From: Planctomycetota bacterium
GTDB lineage: Bacteria; Planctomycetota; UBA1135; UBA2386
Assembly: GCA_016872675.1 (NCBI GenBank)
Contig: VGZG01000012.1
Span: forward strand, 1 to 60,600
DNA length: 60,600 nucleotides
Direction: 5' to 3'
Both the position numbers and the translations under genes were made by a program. Shown here in pieces: positions 47,249-55,314 of the stretch. The notes under the pieces are model-generated. The model saw nothing but the letters and a program-made list of their open reading frames with translations. It ran no database searches and was not told where the DNA came from. The number at the start of each line of letters is the position of its first letter. The first letter of the stretch is position 1.

Positions 47249-49441
47249 ATGGACGACCCGATCTACGCCGACCTCAACGCCGAACAGGCCGCCGCCGTCG
47301 CCCACGGCACGGGCCCGCTGATGGTGCTCGCCGGCGCTGGCTCGGGCAAGACGCGCGTGGTGACGCGGCGCATCGCCCGACTGCTGCGCGACGGCGTGCG
47401 GCCGGGCCAGATCCTGGCCATGACGTTCACCAACAAGGCGGCGGCCGAGATGGCGCGGCGCGTCGAGGAACTGGGCGGCGGCTTCGTGCGCGTGGCGACG
47501 TTCCACTCCGCCTGCGCGCGCTTCCTGCGCCAGGACGGCCACCTGCTCGGCTACCCAGCCGACTTCTCGATCTACGACACGCAGGACCGCGACGCGCTGA
47601 TCAAGGAACTGCTCGAGGACCTTGGCATCGGCCGCAGCGAGGTCAAGCCGAGCGCGATCGGCCAGTGGATCAGCAAGCTGAAGAACGCGGCGCTCAAGCC
47701 TTCCGACATGGGCGGCCGCGACGACATCAGCCGGATCGTCGAGCGCATCTGGACGCCGTACCACGAGCGCATGCGCAAGGTCGGCGCGATGGACTTCGAC
47801 GACCTCCTGATTCTGTTCCTGCAGCTACTGAAGGAGCGCCCTGAGGCTGCCGAGCGCTACCGCGAGCGCTATCCGTGGGTGCTGGTCGACGAGTTCCAAG
47901 ACACCAACCGCGTCCAGTACGACCTGCTGAAGCTGCTGTGCCCGCCGCCGGGCAACCTGTGCGTCGTCGGCGACCCCGACCAGTCGATCTACGGCTTCCG
48001 CGGCGCCGAGGTGCGCAACATCCTCGACTTCGACCGCGAGTACCCGACGACGACGATCGAGCGCCTGGAGCAGAACTACCGCAGCACGGCCAACATCCTG
48101 CGCGCCGCCGAGTCGGTCATCGCCAACAACACGCAACGCAAGGACAAGCGCCTGCGCACCGATGCGCCGCCGGGCGCGCCGCTGCTGCGGCTGAAGGCCG
48201 CTGGCGCCGATGAGGAGGCGTCGACGATCGTCGACCGCGTCCGGCAGCTGATCGCCGAGGGCGCGCCGGCGGAGCAGATCGCGATCTTCTACCGCGCGCA
48301 CTGGCTGTCGCGCGGCCTCGAACAGGCCTTGAAGGACGCCGGCGTGCCGTACGAGATCGTTGGCGGCCAGTCGTTCTTCGAGCGCCGCGAGATCAAGGAC
48401 CTGCTCGCCTACCTGCGCGTGCTGGTCAACCCGCTCGACGACGTCAGCATGGCGCGCGTCGCCAACGTGCCGCCGCGCGGCCTGGGCAAGGCCGGGTTCG
48501 AGAAGCTGCGCCAGCTCGCCTTCGAGCAAGGCATGTCGTTGCGCGAGGCGATCGGCGAGACGGCGCTGCACGGCGACTTCGGCCCGAAGGCGAAGAAGGG
48601 CCTGGCCGAGCTGGCGCAGACGCTTGCGGCCGCGCAGCGGGCCGCCGAGCAGGGGGCGCACGCGGCGCTCAAAGCGATCCTCGCCGGCACTGCCTACTTG
48701 CAGCACGCCACCAGCTTTGGCGACGCCGAGGACAGCACGCGCGAGGAGAACATCGCCGAACTCGTCAGCGACACCGTGCAGCACGACCATTCACCACCGC
48801 AGTTGCCGCCGGACGCTGACCAGACCGAGCGCGCCGCCGGCTTGCCGGGATACCTGCAGCACGTCGCCCTGCTGACCTCGGCCGACCGCGCCGAGCAGGG
48901 GCCATCGGTGCGCATGATGACCGTGCACGCCGCCAAAGGCCTCGAGTTCGACCATGTGTTCGTCGCCGGCCTGGAGGAGGGCACCTTCCCGAGCATGCGC
49001 GTCGCCGACGACCCCGACGGCCTCGAGGAGGAGCGCCGGTTGATGTACGTCGCGCTGACGCGCGGCCGCAAGACGCTGTTTCTCAGCACGGCGCGCGAGC
49101 GCATGGTCAACGGCGAGATGCAATCGCTAAAGCCGTCGCGGTTCCTGCGCGAGATCCCCACCGAAGTGGTCGAGAACTACGCGCCGTCGTGGCGGCGGTA
49201 CGAGGTCGACGACGCCGGCAGCCAGACGTCCGGCTGGAGCGTCAGTCCCGATCCCGAGGCGCTCGAGGCGCTGCGGCCCGGCGTGCGCGTGCGCCATGAC
49301 CTGTATGGCAACGGTCTGATCCGCCGTATCGCGGGCCGCAGCCTCAATGCGCGTGCCGTGGTCCGCTTCGACGACGGCGTCGAACGCGAGTTCGTGCTCG
49401 AGTACGCCGGACTGAAGCTGCTGGAGGACGTGCAGTTTTGA
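47249..49441 (+). CDS. UvrD/PcrA-type DNA helicase
   Basis: 730 residues, superfamily 1A. Motifs: Walker A AGAGSGKT at 28-35, FTNKAAAEM, VLVDEFQDTN (motif II), VVGDPDQSIYGFRGA (III), QNYRST (IV), TVHAAKGLEFDHVF (V), YVALTRGRK (VI). A C-terminal Tudor-like segment (GVRVRHDLYGNGLIRRI) matches PcrA. It unwinds DNA in repair and replication-transcription conflicts. Starting at the ATG at 47249 avoids a doubtful extension. Its stop overlaps the next start. Confidence 0.95.
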   Translation: MDDPIYADLNAEQAAAVAHGTGPLMVLAGAGSGKTRVVTRRIARLLRDGVRPGQILAMTFTNKAAAEMARRVEELGGGFVRVATFHSACARFLRQDGHLLGYPADFSIYDTQDRDALIKELLEDLGIGRSEVKPSAIGQWISKLKNAALKPSDMGGRDDISRIVERIWTPYHERMRKVGAMDFDDLLILFLQLLKERPEAAERYRERYPWVLVDEFQDTNRVQYDLLKLLCPPPGNLCVVGDPDQSIYGFRGAEVRNILDFDREYPTTTIERLEQNYRSTANILRAAESVIANNTQRKDKRLRTDAPPGAPLLRLKAAGADEEASTIVDRVRQLIAEGAPAEQIAIFYRAHWLSRGLEQALKDAGVPYEIVGGQSFFERREIKDLLAYLRVLVNPLDDVSMARVANVPPRGLGKAGFEKLRQLAFEQGMSLREAIGETALHGDFGPKAKKGLAELAQTLAAAQRAAEQGAHAALKAILAGTAYLQHATSFGDAEDSTREENIAELVSDTVQHDHSPPQLPPDADQTERAAGLPGYLQHVALLTSADRAEQGPSVRMMTVHAAKGLEFDHVFVAGLEEGTFPSMRVADDPDGLEEERRLMYVALTRGRKTLFLSTARERMVNGEMQSLKPSRFLREIPTEVVENYAPSWRRYEVDDAGSQTSGWSVSPDPEALEALRPGVRVRHDLYGNGLIRRIAGRSLNARAVVRFDDGVEREFVLEYAGLKLLEDVQF

Positions 49442-50343
49442 GCGCGCGCAACGACATCGCCGCGGCCTTCGATGCGCTGCTGGCGCGGGCCGCGGCCGAG
49501 GCGCCGGACCTGCTGCCAGAGTTGGCGCGCCTCGCCGCCGCGGCCGCGACGCCGAAGGCCGATCTCGGGGACGCCGACGACCAGCCGTGGCACGGCATCG
49601 TCGGCCGTTGCCCGGCGATGCTGGCGCTGCGCGAGCGCATCGCCAAGTACGCGCCCACCGACGCGCCGGCGCTGGTCACCGGCGAGAGCGGCACCGGCAA
49701 GGAGCGCGTCGCCGGCGCGCTGCACGCGCTGAGCCGCCGCAGCAAGGGGCCGTTCGTCGCCGAGAACTGCGCCGCGATCCCCGAGACGCTGCTCGAATCG
49801 GTGCTGTTCGGGCACAAGAAGGGCGCCTTCACCGGCGCGGTGAAGGACCACCCGGGCCACTTCGTCGCCGCCAGTGGCGGCACGATCTTCCTCGACGAGA
49901 TCGGCGAGATGAAGCCGGCGATGCAGGCCAAGCTCCTGCGCGCCCTGCAGGACGGCGAAGTGCGCGCGGTCGGCGACACCAAGGCGCGCAAGGTCGACGT
50001 GCGCGTGATCGCGGCCACCAACCAAGACCTCGAAGGCGCGGTCAAGGCCGGCCGCTTCCGCGAGGACCTGTACTACCGCCTCAACGTGCTGCGGCTCGAG
50101 CTGCCGCCGTTGCGTGCGCGCGGCGACGACGTCGTGCTGCTGGCGCGGAGATTCCTCGTCGAGGCGGCGGCGCGGGCGGGGCGCGTTTTGGCGCTCGCCC
50201 CCGAGACCGAGCAGGCGCTGCGCGCGGCGAAGTGGCCGGGCAACGTGCGCCAGCTGCAGAATGAGATGCTGCGCGTCGCCGTGCTCGCCGGAGGCCCGCT
50301 CGTCGCCAGCGCCGACCTGTCAGCCGACGTGCGCGGCAGGTAG
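49438..50343 (+). CDS. Sigma-54 activator-type AAA+ protein without DNA-binding domain
   Basis: 301 residues from a TTG that overlaps the helicase stop (TTGA). Residues 1-50 are a short helical region with no known sensor domain. The AAA+ core has Walker A GESGTGKE (82-89), the sigma-54-contact loop GAFTGA (129-134), Walker B TIFLDEIG (149-156) and the PGNVRQLQNEMLRV segment. The usual C-terminal Fis helix-turn-helix is absent; the protein ends about 20 residues after the AAA+ lid. It may work at enhancer-free promoters or bind partners. Its coupling to a helicase is unusual. Confidence 0.85.
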   Translation: MSARNDIAAAFDALLARAAAEAPDLLPELARLAAAAATPKADLGDADDQPWHGIVGRCPAMLALRERIAKYAPTDAPALVTGESGTGKERVAGALHALSRRSKGPFVAENCAAIPETLLESVLFGHKKGAFTGAVKDHPGHFVAASGGTIFLDEIGEMKPAMQAKLLRALQDGEVRAVGDTKARKVDVRVIAATNQDLEGAVKAGRFREDLYYRLNVLRLELPPLRARGDDVVLLARRFLVEAAARAGRVLALAPETEQALRAAKWPGNVRQLQNEMLRVAVLAGGPLVASADLSADVRGR

Positions 50344-50346
50344 GGG

Positions 50347-51882
50347 GTGAAGGTGGCCGACATCGTGCTGGCGACGCAGAACGCCAAGTGGATCCACGCC
50401 TCGTTCGGCCTGCGCTGTCTGCGCGCCAATCTCGGCGACCTGCGCGCGCGGTCGGTGATCCGCGAGTTTGAGATCAGCCAGCGGCCGGTCGACGTCGCCG
50501 AGGCGATCCTCGCCGAGCGGCCGCGGCTGGTCGGGCTCGGCGTTTACGTGTGGAACGCGGCCCCGGCGCTGCAGCTCGCGCGCCTGCTCAAGCAGCTCGC
50601 GCCGGAGATCGTGCTGGTCATTGGCGGGCCCGAGGTCAGCCACGAGACCGAGGCGCAGGAGATCTGCCTGCTCGCCGACCACGTCATGCGTGGCGAGGCC
50701 GACCTCGCCTTCGCCGAGCTTTGCCGTGCCGTGCTGGCTGGGGAGCCGCGAGCGCACACGATCGACGCGCCGCTGCCGCACTTCCCCGAGCTGGCGTGGC
50801 CGTACGACGAGTACGACGACCGCGATGTCGCTCACCGCGTCGTCTACGTCGAGAGCTCGCGCGGCTGCCCGTTCACCTGCGAGTTTTGTCTGTCGGCGCT
50901 CGACGTGCCGGTGCGCAAGGCGGACACCGCCGCGTTCCTGGCCCAGATGGAACGGCTGCTGGCGCGCGGCCTGCGGCACTTCAAGTTCGTCGACCGCACG
51001 TTCAACCTCGGTATCGCGCACGCGATCGCGATCCTGCGCTTCTTCCGCGAGCGCTGGACGCCGGGACTGTTCGTGCACTTCGAACTGATCCCAGATCGCC
51101 TGCCCGACGAGCTGCGCGCCGAGATCGCTGCCTTCCCGCCGGGCGCGTTGCAGTTCGAGGTCGGCGTGCAGACGCTCGACGGGCCGACCGGCGAGCGCAT
51201 CAGTCGCCGACAGGATGTGCCGCGCATCCTCGCCAATCTGCGCTGGCTGCGCGAAGCGACGCAGGCGCACGTGCACGCCGACCTGATCGTCGGCCTGCCC
51301 GGCGAGGACGAGGCGACGTTTGCGCGCGGCTTCGACCTGCTGTGGGCGGCTGGCCCGCACGAGATCCAGGTCGGCATCCTCAAGCGCCTGCGCGGCGCGC
51401 CGATCGCCCGCCACGACGTCGAGCATGGCATGGTCTACGCGCAGGAGGCGCCGTACGAGGCGCTGCGCACTGCGGCCGTGCCCTTCGCGACCATGCAGGC
51501 GATGAAGCGCTTCGCCCGTTATTGGGACGTCGTCGCCAACAGCGGCAACTGGAACGCGACGCTGCCGCTGCTGCTCGCCGGCCCATCGGCGTACGCGGCC
51601 TTCGCGGCGTTCCGCGACTGGCTGCACGGCACGACGCGCTCGACCAGCGGCATCGCGCTGCACCGGCTCGCCGAGCTGCTGTGGCGCTGGCTCGTCGACC
51701 ACCGCGGCGCCGATCCGGCGTTCGTCGGCGCGGCGATGGCCGCCGACTACGCGCGCTGCGCGCGGCACGACTGGCCGGAGTTTCTGCGGCCATATGTCGC
51801 CGGATCGGCGCGACCCGATCGCAGCCGCAAGGCGAGCACGGCGGCAGCGCGGCAGGCGCGCCATCGCGGCGTCGACGCCTGA
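50347..51882 (+). CDS. B12-binding radical SAM protein (DUF4080-like)
   Basis: 511 residues. An N-terminal B12-binding-like Rossmann domain (VADIVLATQNAKWIHASFG, VVYVE) leads to the radical SAM cluster site RGCPFTCEFC (Cys174, Cys178, Cys181). TIM-barrel strands follow (FKFVDRTFN, FHFELIPDRLP, LQFEVGVQTL), and a C-terminal region of the DUF4080 type. The reaction is probably methyl or carbon transfer, but substrate unknown. A GTG at 50347 is taken; one at 50353 is equally possible. It begins four bases after the AAA+ gene. Confidence 0.85.
   Translation: MKVADIVLATQNAKWIHASFGLRCLRANLGDLRARSVIREFEISQRPVDVAEAILAERPRLVGLGVYVWNAAPALQLARLLKQLAPEIVLVIGGPEVSHETEAQEICLLADHVMRGEADLAFAELCRAVLAGEPRAHTIDAPLPHFPELAWPYDEYDDRDVAHRVVYVESSRGCPFTCEFCLSALDVPVRKADTAAFLAQMERLLARGLRHFKFVDRTFNLGIAHAIAILRFFRERWTPGLFVHFELIPDRLPDELRAEIAAFPPGALQFEVGVQTLDGPTGERISRRQDVPRILANLRWLREATQAHVHADLIVGLPGEDEATFARGFDLLWAAGPHEIQVGILKRLRGAPIARHDVEHGMVYAQEAPYEALRTAAVPFATMQAMKRFARYWDVVANSGNWNATLPLLLAGPSAYAAFAAFRDWLHGTTRSTSGIALHRLAELLWRWLVDHRGADPAFVGAAMAADYARCARHDWPEFLRPYVAGSARPDRSRKASTAAARQARHRGVDA
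51868..51879. repeat. 12-base palindrome at convergent gene ends
   Basis: GGCGTCGACGCC, a perfect palindrome, lies in the last codons of the radical SAM gene, just before its stop and 26 bases from the end of the convergent gene. It may add to termination. It overlaps coding bases, so chance is likely. Confidence 0.2.
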
Positions 51883-51904
51883 GCGCGCCGCCGCCGACGC
51901 TTGG

Positions 51905-52402
51905 TCAGTCGCCGAGCGCGCGCTGCAGGATGGCGATCGCCTGGCGCATCGCGGCGCGCATTTGCGCGGCGTCGTCGCCGGCCTTGCTCTGGATATGGCG
52001 GATCGCGGCGAGCACTTGCGTCTCGATCGAACCGTCCTGGGCATCGGCGCGTTCCCCGCGGGCCTTGCGGCGTTCGGCGCGCGCGAGTCGCGGCAGCGCG
52101 TCGGCGGCTGGTTCCTCGCGCTCCGGCGCGTCATCGGCGGCAGCGGTCGTGGCGCGCCACTGCGGCGCTGCTGGCAGGAGGCCAAGCAGCCCGCGCGCCG
52201 AGTGCAGCGCGCGCCCGGCCATCGGGATGCCGTACAACTCGGCTTCGGCGCGGAAGTCGCGCAGCGTCAGGTCCGGGTTCTGCTGCAACTTGTAGATGCA
52301 GAACAACACGCTGTCCTTCTGGCCCGGATAGCGGCGGCGCAGGGCATTGAGGATGCCCTCCCAGGTGTCGGCGGCGGGCGGGTTGGTGTCGGCTTCGGTC
52401 AT
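51905..52402 (-). CDS. Small protein of unknown function
   Basis: 165 residues. N-terminal half: TWEGILNALRRRYPGQKDSVLFCIYKLQQNPDLTLRDFRAEAELYGIP, a helical fold with a conserved look. Middle is a charged, Ala/Glu-rich disordered stretch. The C-terminal helix contains TQVLAAIRHIQSKAGDD. No signal peptide or enzyme motif; probably cytoplasmic. Its gene is divergent from the thioredoxin-like gene. I do not recognise the family. Confidence 0.65.
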   Translation of the reverse strand: MTEADTNPPAADTWEGILNALRRRYPGQKDSVLFCIYKLQQNPDLTLRDFRAEAELYGIPMAGRALHSARGLLGLLPAAPQWRATTAAADDAPEREEPAADALPRLARAERRKARGERADAQDGSIETQVLAAIRHIQSKAGDDAAQMRAAMRQAIAILQRALGD

Positions 52403-52526
52403 GCGAGGTTCAGGGGTAGGTCGGCGCGGCGCCGAGGCTTGGGGCGGGGAGCGTGGCGAGATGCTCGATCCAGGTCAACCCCGGAAAGCAGACGCGATTC
52501 GCTGGCGCGCACGCACCCGGCCGCAG

Positions 52527-52554
52527 TTGCGGTCTACCCGGACGCGGATAGACT
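52527..52554 (+). promoter_or_regulatory. Possible sigma-70 promoter for the thioredoxin-like gene
   Basis: TTGCGG (52527-52532), a 16-base spacer, then TAGACT (52549-52554), 53 bases upstream of the ATG at 52608. It supports transcription beginning before the signal-peptide codons. Match to consensus is moderate. Confidence 0.35.
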
Positions 52555-52607
52555 ATTGTCGTTGCATGCGCGCCGCAGCGGCACGCAGCGTCACTCCGAC
52601 TACTCCT

Positions 52608-52685
52608 ATGCCTAATCGACTCGTGGTTGCTGGCGTCGCTGTTCTCGCAGCTATGGTCCTGGCGCGGCATGCCGCGCCGCAATGA
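52608..52685 (+). other. Orphan signal-peptide reading frame ending in two stops
   Basis: ATG at 52608 encodes MPNRLVVAGVAVLAAMVLAR and five more residues (HAAPQ), a standard signal peptide, then TGA TGA (52683-52688). The same frame reopens straight afterwards and continues as the thioredoxin-like protein at 52743 without any other break, so the two parts look like one interrupted gene. Together with the next feature it may be a nonsense-mutated gene, a readthrough case or a sequence error. Confidence 0.6.
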
Positions 52686-52742
52686 TGAGGCGGTCCTTCG
52701 GTCCCCAGTTGGGGGCCGGCTGACGCGGGCGGTGGCGGTGGC

Positions 52743-53621
52743 GTGGTCGGCAGCGGCGCGGCTCCCGGCGGTGGCATGCCCGGTCCGGCAGCTCCTGGCG
52801 CGACGCCGGGCGCGGGCCCGCGCGGTGGCGGCATCGCGCTCGACTTCCGTCGTGGCAAGTCCGCCAAGAAGCTGCTCGCGATCGACTGGGTCTATCCCGT
52901 GTGGAAGCCGGTCGAGAAACCGGCGACCGCAGGCGACCAGCGCACGGTCGTGAGAGAAGTGGAGCGCGCGTTGCCGTTGGCCGAGGCCTACGAGCTCGTG
53001 ACCGACGGCGACAAGCGGCCGGTGCTGATCCTGCGCGAGTGCGAGCGCTGCAAGGGCACCGACCACGCGTTCTTGAGCCGCACGCTCGACAACGAGCAGA
53101 CGGTGCTGCTCGCGCACTGGTTCCGGTGCGTCAAGCTGCCGACCAACGTGCTGACCGAGAAACATCCGTTCTACAACCTGTTTGCGCGCGCGAAGGCGGG
53201 CGAAAAGGTCCCGCACCTGTTCTTCGTCGATCCCGACGGCGCCAACAGGTCGGAGCTGCCGGGCGACCAGCCGCAGACCGAGTTGTGGAAGGTGATGGTT
53301 GGTTACCTCGACCGCTGCTACGACGAGAGCGCGAAGGAGGCAATCAAGGAGTTGCGCCAGCTGCTCAGCCAGTTCGACAAGCTCGACGCCGAGGAGCAGC
53401 TCATCAAGGGCAAGCTCGACAAGGAGATCGAGAAGAACGGGCCGAACTCGCCGAAGGGCAACAAGCTGCGCTGTGACCTCGACGACACGGCCAAGGAGCG
53501 CGCCAAGTTGGTCGCTCGCGAGAAAGAGCTGCGCGACCTGGCGCTGCGGACGTTCCCGGCGCAGCCCGGCGAGAAGAAGGCGGCCGCCAAGCCGGCGGCC
53601 GGCGACAACCCTGCCAAGTGA
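52743..53621 (+). CDS. Thioredoxin-like protein, possibly N-terminally interrupted
   Basis: 292 residues from a GTG at 52743, but the open frame continues back to the double stop at 52683-52688, and a signal peptide sits in frame before that. Residues 1-30 are Gly/Pro-rich linker. The folded part (about 40-190) has PVLILRECERCKGTDH (CxxC motif), then VPHLFFVDPDGANR, a thioredoxin-type pattern. A coiled-coil-like helical region and a Lys/Ala-rich tail (EKKAAAKPAAGDNPAK) follow. If the signal is not attached, the protein would stay in the cytoplasm. The start codon is doubtful. Confidence 0.65.
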   Translation: MVGSGAAPGGGMPGPAAPGATPGAGPRGGGIALDFRRGKSAKKLLAIDWVYPVWKPVEKPATAGDQRTVVREVERALPLAEAYELVTDGDKRPVLILRECERCKGTDHAFLSRTLDNEQTVLLAHWFRCVKLPTNVLTEKHPFYNLFARAKAGEKVPHLFFVDPDGANRSELPGDQPQTELWKVMVGYLDRCYDESAKEAIKELRQLLSQFDKLDAEEQLIKGKLDKEIEKNGPNSPKGNKLRCDLDDTAKERAKLVAREKELRDLALRTFPAQPGEKKAAAKPAAGDNPAK

Positions 53622-53673
53622 CGCGCGCGGCTGCCTGCTGGCTGCCGCCGCGCTCCGCAGCACGACGACCGCG

Positions 53674-54909
53674 ATGCTCCCGCGCGCGTGGTTCCCGCTG
53701 TTCGTCCGCGCGCTCGTCGCGCTGACGCTCGCGTCGTTCGCGCTGCCGGCGCAGGACAAGCCGGCGCCGAAGGACGAGGACGAGGTCAGCAAGCTTGGCC
53801 CCGTCGATCCCTACACCGGCGGCGACGCGGCCGCCATGGCGCTGGCCGGCGTCGTCGCCTACGGGCCGTTCGCGTGGGCCGATCACCAGAGCACGGCCGA
53901 CGTCGACCGCGTGCTCGGCGAGAAGCGCTTCCTCTGGCTGGAGACAGCGCACTTCCGTCTCGGCTCCAGCCTCAAGTCGATCGCCTGGCCCGAGGACAAC
54001 GAGGCCAAGAAGCAGCTGCAGGACGAGCTCAAGGCGCTGCGCAAGAAGCTGCCCAAGGCGCCTGAGCGGCCGAAGAAGCTCGACCCTTGGCTGCGGCTGC
54101 ACCTCGCCGCGCACCGCTGCGAGAAGGCCTACGGCGAGTTCCAGCACCTGATCGGCGTGACCGACGCCGACTTTGCCACGAACGGCAGCCAGCCGCCGCA
54201 CGGCGCGTTCCTCGGCCTGCCCGGCAAGTTCCTCCTGCTGCAGTGCCAGAAGAAGTCCGACATGGCCCGCTACATGGATCGCTTCTGCGGCACGAAGGAG
54301 GACACGTCGATGCGGTTCTATCACCAGAAGACCTTCCAGTTCATCCACGTGATGGCGTCGGAGGGGCTCGAAGGCTTCGACGAGAGCGGTTTGCACGGCC
54401 ACATGGTCTACGCGCTCTGGCACAACCTCGTGAACGGCTACCGCGGCTTCTCCTACCCGATGCCGATGTGGCTGACCGAAGGCCTCGCGCACTGTCATGC
54501 CCGCAAGGTGAAGAGCGTGTTCCTCAACGTCCAGATCAAGGATGACGAGGCCGTCGCCGAGGACAAGCAGGCGAACTGGCCGCCGAAGGTGCGCGCGCGC
54601 GCGCAGCACGAAGGCGCCTTCCTGCCGTTCGAGCAGTTGGCCGCGATCGTCAAGTGGGAGGACATGGGCTACCATGCCCACTCGCAGTCCTGGTCGCGTG
54701 TCGACTACCTCATGCAGGCGGACGAGGAGAAGCTCGGCGCCATGCTGAAGCAGCTCAAGTCCGTGCCGTCAGACGGCACCTACGAGGCCCAGGGCGCGCA
54801 GATTTGCGCGCTGGCGCAGAAGCTGCTCGCCGAGCTCTATGGCCTCGATCCCGCCGGCTTCGACCAGAAGTGGCGCGAGTGGGTGCTGAAGACCTACCCG
54901 AAGAAGTAG
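53674..54909 (+). CDS. Exported protein, degenerate gluzincin-like
   Basis: 411 residues, signal peptide ending FALPAQ (about 20-26). The central part contains LHGHMVYALWHNLVNG and then PMWLTEGLAHCHA, spaced like the HExxH...WxxEG of gluzincin metallopeptidases, but the catalytic glutamate of HExxH is not there (HMVYA). It is therefore probably an inactive homologue or a new group. It follows the thioredoxin-like gene by 52 bases. A longer upstream frame is a shadow. Function unknown. Confidence 0.7.
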   Translation: MLPRAWFPLFVRALVALTLASFALPAQDKPAPKDEDEVSKLGPVDPYTGGDAAAMALAGVVAYGPFAWADHQSTADVDRVLGEKRFLWLETAHFRLGSSLKSIAWPEDNEAKKQLQDELKALRKKLPKAPERPKKLDPWLRLHLAAHRCEKAYGEFQHLIGVTDADFATNGSQPPHGAFLGLPGKFLLLQCQKKSDMARYMDRFCGTKEDTSMRFYHQKTFQFIHVMASEGLEGFDESGLHGHMVYALWHNLVNGYRGFSYPMPMWLTEGLAHCHARKVKSVFLNVQIKDDEAVAEDKQANWPPKVRARAQHEGAFLPFEQLAAIVKWEDMGYHAHSQSWSRVDYLMQADEEKLGAMLKQLKSVPSDGTYEAQGAQICALAQKLLAELYGLDPAGFDQKWREWVLKTYPKK

Positions 54910-54922
54910 TAGCCTGCGCGGC

Positions 54923-55309
54923 ATGCAAGGAGCCGTCGTCCTCGCCGTGGCCGCCGCCGGAAGCGTCGGCGCCGTCGCGCGCTGGTTGCTCGCCGAACAG
55001 CTGAATACGCGCTGGCCCGACCTGCCGTTGGCGACAGCCGCGGTCAACGTGCTCGGCTGTTTCGGCTTCGGCGTCGTCGCCGCGCTGGCCGCCGGCCGCT
55101 GGCCACCCGTGGTAGTCGCCGGTGTCCTGGCGGGCTTCTTCGGCGCCTTCACGACGTTCTCGACCTTCGCGCACGATTGCCACGAACTGCTGGCGCGCGG
55201 CCGCTATGGCTGGTTCGCGCTCGACGTGCTCGGCCAGAACGCGCTCGGTCTGCTGGCGATGGCGGTTGGGCTGCGTCTGGGCGCGCTGCTGCGCGGCGAG
55301 GCGGGGTAG
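54923..55309 (+). CDS. crcB: Fluoride exporter CrcB/Fluc
   Basis: 128 residues with four membrane helices. Motifs: GSVGAVARWLL near the start, TAAVNVLGCFGFG (the conserved Asn) and GFFGAFTTFSTFAHD (the phenylalanine box lining the channel). Works as a dual-topology dimer to remove fluoride. No fluoride riboswitch is seen upstream. It begins 13 bases after the previous gene. Confidence 0.94.
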   Translation: MQGAVVLAVAAAGSVGAVARWLLAEQLNTRWPDLPLATAAVNVLGCFGFGVVAALAAGRWPPVVVAGVLAGFFGAFTTFSTFAHDCHELLARGRYGWFALDVLGQNALGLLAMAVGLRLGALLRGEAG

Positions 55310-55314
55310 GCAGC

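Noticed and set aside
52683-52688. Selenocysteine or general UGA recoding at TGATGA
   Set aside because: Two UGA in a row after a signal peptide are not a selenoprotein pattern. UGA is the common stop in neighbouring genes and no selC or SECIS-like hairpin is evident.
54923-55309. Fluoride riboswitch upstream of crcB
   Set aside because: Only 13 bases separate it from the previous gene, and no pseudoknot-forming crcB motif is seen.
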